Shown here: positions 6,731-10,918 of the stretch, piece by piece | Layout of the letters: each line of letters starts with the position of its first letter | How positions within the stretch are numbered: position 1 is the first letter of the stretch | NCBI GenBank assembly: GCA_944388615.1 | Contig: CALXJL010000045.1 | Coordinates: 1 to 10,918, forward strand | Length of the DNA: 10,918 nucleotides | Direction of reading: 5' to 3' | Source of the DNA: an uncultured Clostridia bacterium | GTDB lineage: Bacteria; Bacillota; Clostridia; TANB77; CAG-508 | Position numbers and translations under genes: made by a program | The notes under the pieces: model-generated | Databases searched by the model: none | Told to the model about the DNA's origin: nothing | What the model saw: only the letters and a program-made list of their open reading frames with translations

Positions 6731-8578
6731 ATGAAATTACAACATTTAGGTGTTATATTTGCAATTATAATTATACCGATATCTATAACATTATCAACAT
6801 ATATACAATCACAAATAGATGCAATAGTGTTGCAGAAATTATATGATTCAAATTTATATGATGCTACATACGATACAGTAAAAGCTTTTCAGATAAATAC
6901 AGTTAATAATAAGTTTTCAACAATAAGTGACTCTAAAATAAGAGATATAGAGGCAGCTGTTAATGTGTTTTATAATTCTTTAGGTGCTAGTTTGGGAGCA
7001 AGTGGATATGATAAAAATACGTTAAAATCATATACTCCAGCTCTATTGTTCAATTTATATGATGGATTTTACATATATAGTAAATACGATAATCAAGGGA
7101 CAGCAAAAATTAATTCTTCTGGTGGTTATGATGATGCAACAACAGATTATGGAATAAAGCCATTTATATACTATTCTGCAAGATATAAGAAGGATGCAAA
7201 TACTGATTTTGTTGTTAATTATACATTGGATAATTATATTACAATAATGGGAAGAATAGATGGAACATATGAAACAAGATCAGGATATTTAATAGATACG
7301 AGTAAGTGTGTTCCAGACAAGGTTACAATGGTGGATGGAAAATTAACTGAATGTACTTCTTTTAATTATGGAGGTGTCGAAATTGATAGTAATGGCGAAG
7401 AATTGAAAGAATATTTAGTAGTATTAAATGCTGATGGTACAATAGATAAGGCACTCAGCAAAGAATATTCATATCTAACATATAATAGTCAAAAGATATA
7501 TTACGATACAAATGGATATTATTGGTACAATGATTATCAATTATCAGAAGTAAAAGATGCTTCTATATTAGATAATATAAGAGGGAAAAAAAGCACAAGT
7601 GCATTTGAATACTATAAAAGTGCTTATGAATTTAGTATGTGGGTAAATGATAAAATAGGCGATATAACAGTAGAAAATTTAGTTGATAGTAATGGAAGTA
7701 GTAGTGGAAATTATCAAATTACTAATGAGGAAGGAGAGCAAGAACCATTTTTCGGTTCTTATTGTCAAACATTAGCATATCAAATAGATTCAAATGCTTC
7801 CATTTTTAAAACTAATGATTCGAGTTACCAAAATGATCCAATGCTTAGTGAATCAAATTTTAATGAACATAGAAAAGCAATAATAAGAGAAACCATAGAA
7901 GATAATTTGAAAATAGCAATAGGGAATTTTAGTGTAGCAGGGGCACAAGCCTATGAATTTGCATTACCAGTATTGTCTGAAATAGATTGGGATAAAATTG
8001 TAAATAATATAAGTATATTAACTTTGTTACAAGGAATACCAACAAGATATAAATTTTATAACAATTATGCAGTTGTTACTAATAATAATAATCAAGAAGT
8101 TATAGATAATAGTTCTATATATTTAGTTGATGAAGACGAAACAAATCATATATATAAATATCATAAACCAGGTTGTACAGAATTAATAGAAACAGGAACT
8201 ACTGGAAATTTGGTAGGATATAATAAAATAGATTTTTTAAGACAAACAGCCAAGCAAACAGAGAACTCTACAGCATATTATTTTTATCCAAAAGGAACTG
8301 GATGTAGATCGACAGGCTCTACTGCTACTGCTACTACTACTAATCCAGGAGGATATGCTATAACAGCTTGTTATAATTGTATAGTAAATGCTAAAGCTAC
8401 ATATAGTGTGGAAGATATAATAAAAGGTGAATTTAGAGATGAAAATGGTAATCTTATAGATCCAACAGATACACGATATGAACCATTTGATAAAGTACGT
8501 ACAGCCTATCTTACAGCATTAGCAAGATGTAGATATGACTTATATAAAATAAGTGGATATTTTAATGCTAGTAACTAA
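6731..8578 (+). CDS. Large N-anchored pilin-like surface protein, candidate tip subunit
   Basis: This 615-residue protein has a hydrophobic helix at 7-25 (MKLQHLGVIFAIIIIPISIT), a long helical continuation (about 26-82, including DATYDTVKAFQINTVNN) and then a large Tyr-, Asn- and Asp-rich exported region. Gly7 before the helix could be a processing site, but +5 is not Glu. Eight cysteines are present (193, 208, 345, 482, 525, 547, 550, 600). YHKPGC (477-482) together with ACYNC (546-550) gives a His-x3-Cys ... Cys-x2-Cys set that could bind zinc or form disulfides. An ACT/GCT codon run encodes TATATTT at 531-537. AGAAGGG at 6718-6724 supports the start. It follows the terminator of the pilin-like operon and lies 29 bp before the metallopeptidase gene. 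I recognise no named family; a tip or adhesin role is inferred from size, anchor and position. Confidence 0.65.
   Translation: MKLQHLGVIFAIIIIPISITLSTYIQSQIDAIVLQKLYDSNLYDATYDTVKAFQINTVNNKFSTISDSKIRDIEAAVNVFYNSLGASLGASGYDKNTLKSYTPALLFNLYDGFYIYSKYDNQGTAKINSSGGYDDATTDYGIKPFIYYSARYKKDANTDFVVNYTLDNYITIMGRIDGTYETRSGYLIDTSKCVPDKVTMVDGKLTECTSFNYGGVEIDSNGEELKEYLVVLNADGTIDKALSKEYSYLTYNSQKIYYDTNGYYWYNDYQLSEVKDASILDNIRGKKSTSAFEYYKSAYEFSMWVNDKIGDITVENLVDSNGSSSGNYQITNEEGEQEPFFGSYCQTLAYQIDSNASIFKTNDSSYQNDPMLSESNFNEHRKAIIRETIEDNLKIAIGNFSVAGAQAYEFALPVLSEIDWDKIVNNISILTLLQGIPTRYKFYNNYAVVTNNNNQEVIDNSSIYLVDEDETNHIYKYHKPGCTELIETGTTGNLVGYNKIDFLRQTAKQTENSTAYYFYPKGTGCRSTGSTATATTTNPGGYAITACYNCIVNAKATYSVEDIIKGEFRDENGNLIDPTDTRYEPFDKVRTAYLTALARCRYDLYKISGYFNASN
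8321..8341 (+). repeat. In-frame trinucleotide repeat (ACT/GCT)
   Basis: The run is ACT GCT ACT GCT ACT ACT ACT in frame, inside the 615-residue gene, between Cys525 and the CxxC at 547-550. Whole-codon gain or loss would change linker length without breaking the frame. Confidence 0.7.
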
Positions 8579-8607
8579 ATAAAATCCAATAGGAGAAACA
8601 ATATAAT

Positions 8608-9345
8608 ATGCAATATTACATAAATATAAAAGAACAAAAAATACCAGTAATAATAAGAAACTATAAAAAATCATATAAAATAATAATATTTTTCAAAGGA
8701 AATACATTAAACATTAGTAAACCCACATTTGTAAAAATAGAAGAAGTTATGCAAATGATAAAACAAAATGAAAACAATATCTATAATCAATACATAGAAA
8801 TAACTTCTTCAAAAAATACAAATATAAAACAATGGGTAACTGGAGAGAAAATATATTATAAAGGTACAGAATTAAATATAATAAGACAAATAGTAGATAA
8901 AAATATAGATACAATACAAATATTATTAAAACAAGAAGAAAAAAAGTTATTAATATTAGTTCCAAACAGGCTAGAAAACAAAGATATAAAACAAAGTATA
9001 GATAAAGGAATAAAAGATTTATTTAAAAATAATACACAGGCAATGCTAGGTGTAAAATTGCCATATTGGAGTAATATTACAAATATAAAATATAATGAAT
9101 TTAAAGTAAGAGATGCAGTAAGTAAATTTGGTAGTTGCATAAAATCTAAAAAATTACTTCACTTTACATCTAGGTTAATAATGCTACCAGAAGATAAAAT
9201 AGATGCAATAATTGTACATGAACTTTGTCATATAGTACATGCAAACCATGGAAAGGATTTCTATAATTTAGTAAAAAAATTTATACCAAATTATAGTGAT
9301 ATAGATAAATGGCTAAAAGATAATAGTAATTTAATTATGTTTTAA
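8608..9345 (+). CDS. YgjP/DUF45-type zinc metallopeptidase (SprT-like fold family)
   Basis: The 245-residue predicted cytoplasmic protein has no signal peptide. HELCH at 204-208 provides the zinc-binding HExxH, and H214 in NHGKDF is placed like the third ligand of the YgjP (COG1451/DUF45) family. FGSCIKSKKL (174-183) matches that family's usual WGSC segment, and PNYSDIDKWL (227-236) its C-terminal end. Length (about 230-250 residues) is normal for the family, whose substrates are poorly known. The start is supported by AGGAGA at 8591-8596, 11 bases upstream. No terminator separates it from the 615-residue gene 29 bp upstream, so the two are likely co-transcribed, although these enzymes are often encoded in unrelated contexts. 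A strong palindrome follows it. Base use is extremely A-rich, even for this window. Confidence 0.85.
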   Translation: MQYYINIKEQKIPVIIRNYKKSYKIIIFFKGNTLNISKPTFVKIEEVMQMIKQNENNIYNQYIEITSSKNTNIKQWVTGEKIYYKGTELNIIRQIVDKNIDTIQILLKQEEKKLLILVPNRLENKDIKQSIDKGIKDLFKNNTQAMLGVKLPYWSNITNIKYNEFKVRDAVSKFGSCIKSKKLLHFTSRLIMLPEDKIDAIIVHELCHIVHANHGKDFYNLVKKFIPNYSDIDKWLKDNSNLIMF

Positions 9346-9359
9346 AATACAAATATATT

Positions 9360-9448
9360 AAAAAGATGAATTGGCAAAAATAATGTACTGAAGCCAAAAA
9401 ATTGGAAATTTTTTGGGTTCAGTAAATAAAATGCAGTTCATCTTTTTT
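9360..9448. terminator. Nested 88-base palindrome, probable bidirectional terminator
   Basis: The outer stem pairs 9360-9376 with 9432-9447 (AAAAAGATGAA against TTCATCTTTTT, one bulge and one wobble). The inner stem pairs 9386-9403 with 9407-9424 (18 bp, one mismatch, GGA loop). The T-run 9443-9448 follows on the + strand and a T-run also follows on the opposite strand, so it could stop transcription both ways. It is far longer than the other terminators here; a short palindromic repeat family is an alternative. Confidence 0.7.
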
Positions 9449-9522
9449 GGATTTATTATTAATTTTCTGAAAATAAATGTTATATGCTAGATAAAGAAAA
9501 ATTAATTGCACAAAAAAATATA

Positions 9523-9537
9523 TATCAACGGTTGATA
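9523..9537. promoter_or_regulatory. Perfect palindrome, possible operator
   Basis: TATCAAC, a central G and GTTGATA form a perfect 7+1+7 dyad in the non-coding region upstream of the Fic gene. Its size suits a small dimeric repressor. It does not share sequence with the TGCATAT dyads nearby. No regulator for it is encoded in the window, apart from the Fic protein's own winged-helix domain. Confidence 0.4.
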
Positions 9538-9571
9538 AAATAATTAAGAATTTAAAGCATATACTAATTGC

Positions 9572-9689
9572 TTATCTGCATATAAAAACAAAAGATATAT
9601 GCACAAAAGCGTTGACTATCTGCATATAAAATGATAGAACATATGCAGATAATATAAGAATGTGCATAAAAAATTCAAAAAAACATGCA
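9572..9689. repeat. Array of three TGCATA-type dyads upstream of the Fic gene
   Basis: Three inverted repeats have identical spacing. TGCATAT (9577-9583) and ATATGCA (9597-9603) form the first, TGCATAT (9621-9627) and ATATGCA (9641-9647) the second, and TGCATAA (9663-9669) and ACATGCA (9683-9689) the third. Each spacer is 13 bases. Dyad centres are 44 and 42 bp apart, about four helical turns. The second dyad extends to an 11-bp stem (TATCTGCATAT, 9617-9651), and the first repeats its left arm as TTATCTGCATATAAAA. The pattern suggests cooperative operator sites on one face of the DNA. Confidence 0.65.
9612..9640 (+). promoter_or_regulatory. Promoter of the Fic gene
   Basis: TTGACT (9612-9617), a 17-base spacer and TAGAAC (9635-9640), preceded by TGA as an extended -10, fit a sigma-A promoter. 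The middle dyad of the array (9617-9651) covers spacer, -10 and expected start, so a bound protein would block polymerase. The -10 hexamer matches consensus at only four of six positions. Confidence 0.5.
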
Positions 9690-9705
9690 GAAAGAAGGAT
9701 TTATA

Positions 9706-10755
9706 ATGAAAAGATTTGATTATTCATTTTTAGATAATGGATTATTGCCAGCTAATTTAATAAATATCACAGGTGCAATTTATTCATTAAAAACAGGAGC
9801 AAAAATTAGAAAAGATGAATATGAAAGAATATTTACTGAATTAGAGAAAATTGCAGTAATTCAGTCTGTAAAAAGTTCAAATGCTATAGAAGGTATAGTA
9901 ACAAGCGATGAACGTATTGAAGAAATAGTAAATCAAAATAGTAAACCATTAAATCATAATGAAAATGAAATTGCAGGATATAGAGATGCATTAAATGAAA
10001 TACATTTACACTATAAAGATATAGAATTTAGTGAAAAAACAATATTAAGATTACATGATATAATGATGAATTATACAGGAGTTGAAGATGCAGGAAAATA
10101 TAAAGTAAATCAAAATTATATAATTGAAGAAGATAAACAAGGAAATAGAAAAATGAGATTCAAACCATTAGATGCAAAAGAAACACCAGATGCTATGGAA
10201 CAATTGGTATTAGCTTATCAAGATGCTTGTAATAATTCTAATATTAATCAGTTATTATTAATACCTTGTGTAATTTTAGATTTTTTATGTATACATCCAT
10301 TTAGAGATGGAAATGGAAGAATGTCAAGATTATTAACTTTATTATTATTATATAAAAATGGATTTGATGTAGGTAAATATATTTCATTTGAAGAACAAAT
10401 AAATAATAATAAATGGAATTATTATGAAGCATTAAGATTATCTTCTATTAATTGGTTAGAAAATGAGCATAGCTATATTCCATTTATAGAAAACTTTTTA
10501 TCAACATTATATTTGTGCTATAAAGAATTAGATAAAAGATTTAGTATAGTAAATAGTAATAAAATCACTAAAAAAGCAAGGATAGAAGCAACAATATTAA
10601 ACAACTTGACACCCATATCAAAAGCTGAAATTTGTAAAATATTACCTGATGTAAGTGCAACAACTGTAGAAGCTGTTTTAGGCTCAATGGTAAAAGAAGG
10701 TTCAATAAAAATTATTGGAAAAGGAAGAAATACTAAGTATATAAGAAAAATGTGA
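9706..10755 (+). CDS. Fic-family AMP-transferase with inhibitory helix and C-terminal winged helix
   Basis: Fic enzymes transfer AMP (or another phosphate-containing group) to protein hydroxyls. HPFRDGNGRMSR (197-208) is a complete HPFx(D/E)GNGRxxR active-site motif. SNAIEG (58-63) matches the inhibitory (S/T)xxxE(G/N) motif in the N-terminal half, so this is a class II, self-inhibited form. The segment at about 137-154 fits the substrate-binding flap. Residues about 287-349 form a winged helix-turn-helix, as in the Shewanella-type Fic proteins. I chose ATG 9706 (349 residues) because AAGAAGG (9692-9698) lies 7 bases before it; the upstream in-frame ATG at 9685 lies within the third dyad and has no ribosome site. 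It is a single-gene unit with its own promoter and terminator. Target proteins are unknown. The winged helix makes autoregulation through the upstream array plausible. Confidence 0.9.
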   Translation: MKRFDYSFLDNGLLPANLINITGAIYSLKTGAKIRKDEYERIFTELEKIAVIQSVKSSNAIEGIVTSDERIEEIVNQNSKPLNHNENEIAGYRDALNEIHLHYKDIEFSEKTILRLHDIMMNYTGVEDAGKYKVNQNYIIEEDKQGNRKMRFKPLDAKETPDAMEQLVLAYQDACNNSNINQLLLIPCVILDFLCIHPFRDGNGRMSRLLTLLLLYKNGFDVGKYISFEEQINNNKWNYYEALRLSSINWLENEHSYIPFIENFLSTLYLCYKELDKRFSIVNSNKITKKARIEATILNNLTPISKAEICKILPDVSATTVEAVLGSMVKEGSIKIIGKGRNTKYIRKM

Positions 10756-10780
10756 AAGAAAATTAAGTAAAAAAATAAAT

Positions 10781-10815
10781 GAGTAGAAAATTAAAAATTT
10801 CTACTCTATTTTTTC
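10781..10815 (+). terminator. Intrinsic terminator after the Fic gene
   Basis: GAGTAGAAA (10781-10789) and TTTCTACTC (10798-10806) form a 9-bp stem with an 8-base loop, followed by TATTTTTTC. It lies 25 bp after the Fic stop codon. Confidence 0.8.
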
Positions 10816-10898
10816 GACCTGACCATTCATTCTAATAGAAAAATTTTTAAAAATGTTATATAAAAATATAGGTAAAAAATAAAAATAAGGAGAAAAGT

Positions 10899-10918
10899 AT
10901 GAAAACAGCGTTTTTATT
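10899..10918 (+). CDS. Start of a further gene, cut by the window end
   Basis: ATG follows AAGGAG (10887-10892) with a 6-base spacer and reads MKTAFL before the sequence stops. The open frame and good ribosome site suggest a real gene. Nothing can be said of its function. Confidence 0.5.

Noticed and set aside
8602..8607. TATAAT directly before the metallopeptidase ATG.
   Set aside because: A start from this -10 would fall inside the coding region, and no -35 is placed correctly; it is chance in AT-rich DNA.
9572..9689. The dyad array as a CRISPR array or plasmid iterons.
   Set aside because: Repeat units are short, imperfect and palindromic, with no constant long repeat or unique spacers, and no replication protein or cas gene is nearby.

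Overview
The window is AT-rich and coding-dense, with every supported gene on the + strand. Strong Shine-Dalgarno sites (AAAGGAGG, AGGAGG), sigma-A-like promoters, TGG-coded tryptophan and heavy use of AGA, ATA and TTA codons point to a low-GC Bacillota. An uncultured gut-type Clostridia lineage is my guess, but no gene here fixes the genus.

Positions 1-8578 hold most of a Tad / type IV pilus-like surface-assembly locus. It opens with the C-terminal part of a CpaF/TadA-family ATPase, which is broken by a one-base frameshift at 134-135, exactly at its Walker B 'GEV'. Next is a large polytopic membrane protein (840-2924) that looks like two type II secretion F (TadB/TadC-like) domains in one chain. 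Six small pilin-like proteins follow, each a short N-terminus, one hydrophobic helix and an exported domain. Four of them start MENA(S/T) and have no recognisable prepilin leader (2953, 3651, 4731, 5184). One has a classical signal anchor (4227). One has a longer basic leader with a TadE/Flp-like G/xxxxD motif (6019). The last member is a 615-residue anchored protein (6731-8578) with a long pilin-like helix and a cysteine-bearing C-terminal region, a candidate tip or adhesin subunit. No prepilin peptidase, TadZ-like protein or secretin is present; they would have to lie elsewhere.

The cluster appears to be split into transcription units. An internal promoter (4184-4212) gives 4227 an almost leaderless transcript, and a terminator (6640-6677) closes the 4731-6624 group. 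The 615-residue gene is followed, with no terminator between them, by a YgjP/DUF45-type HELCH zinc metallopeptidase (8608-9345). A very stable nested palindrome (9360-9448) then closes the module.

From 9449 the content changes. A 360-base non-coding region carries a TATCAAC-G-GTTGATA palindrome and three dyads of the form TGCATA(T/A)-N13-(A)(T/C)ATGCA spaced about 43 bp apart. The middle dyad lies over a good promoter. This array precedes a Fic-family AMP-transferase (9706-10755) that has an N-terminal inhibitory motif and a C-terminal winged-helix domain. A terminator follows, and then the first codons of another gene (10899).

In the likely working model, the ATPase and the fused F-type protein drive membrane extraction and assembly of the MENA-type subunits into a filament or pseudopilus. 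The differing subunits would supply major and minor or tip roles. The Fic gene is a separate, probably autoregulated unit.
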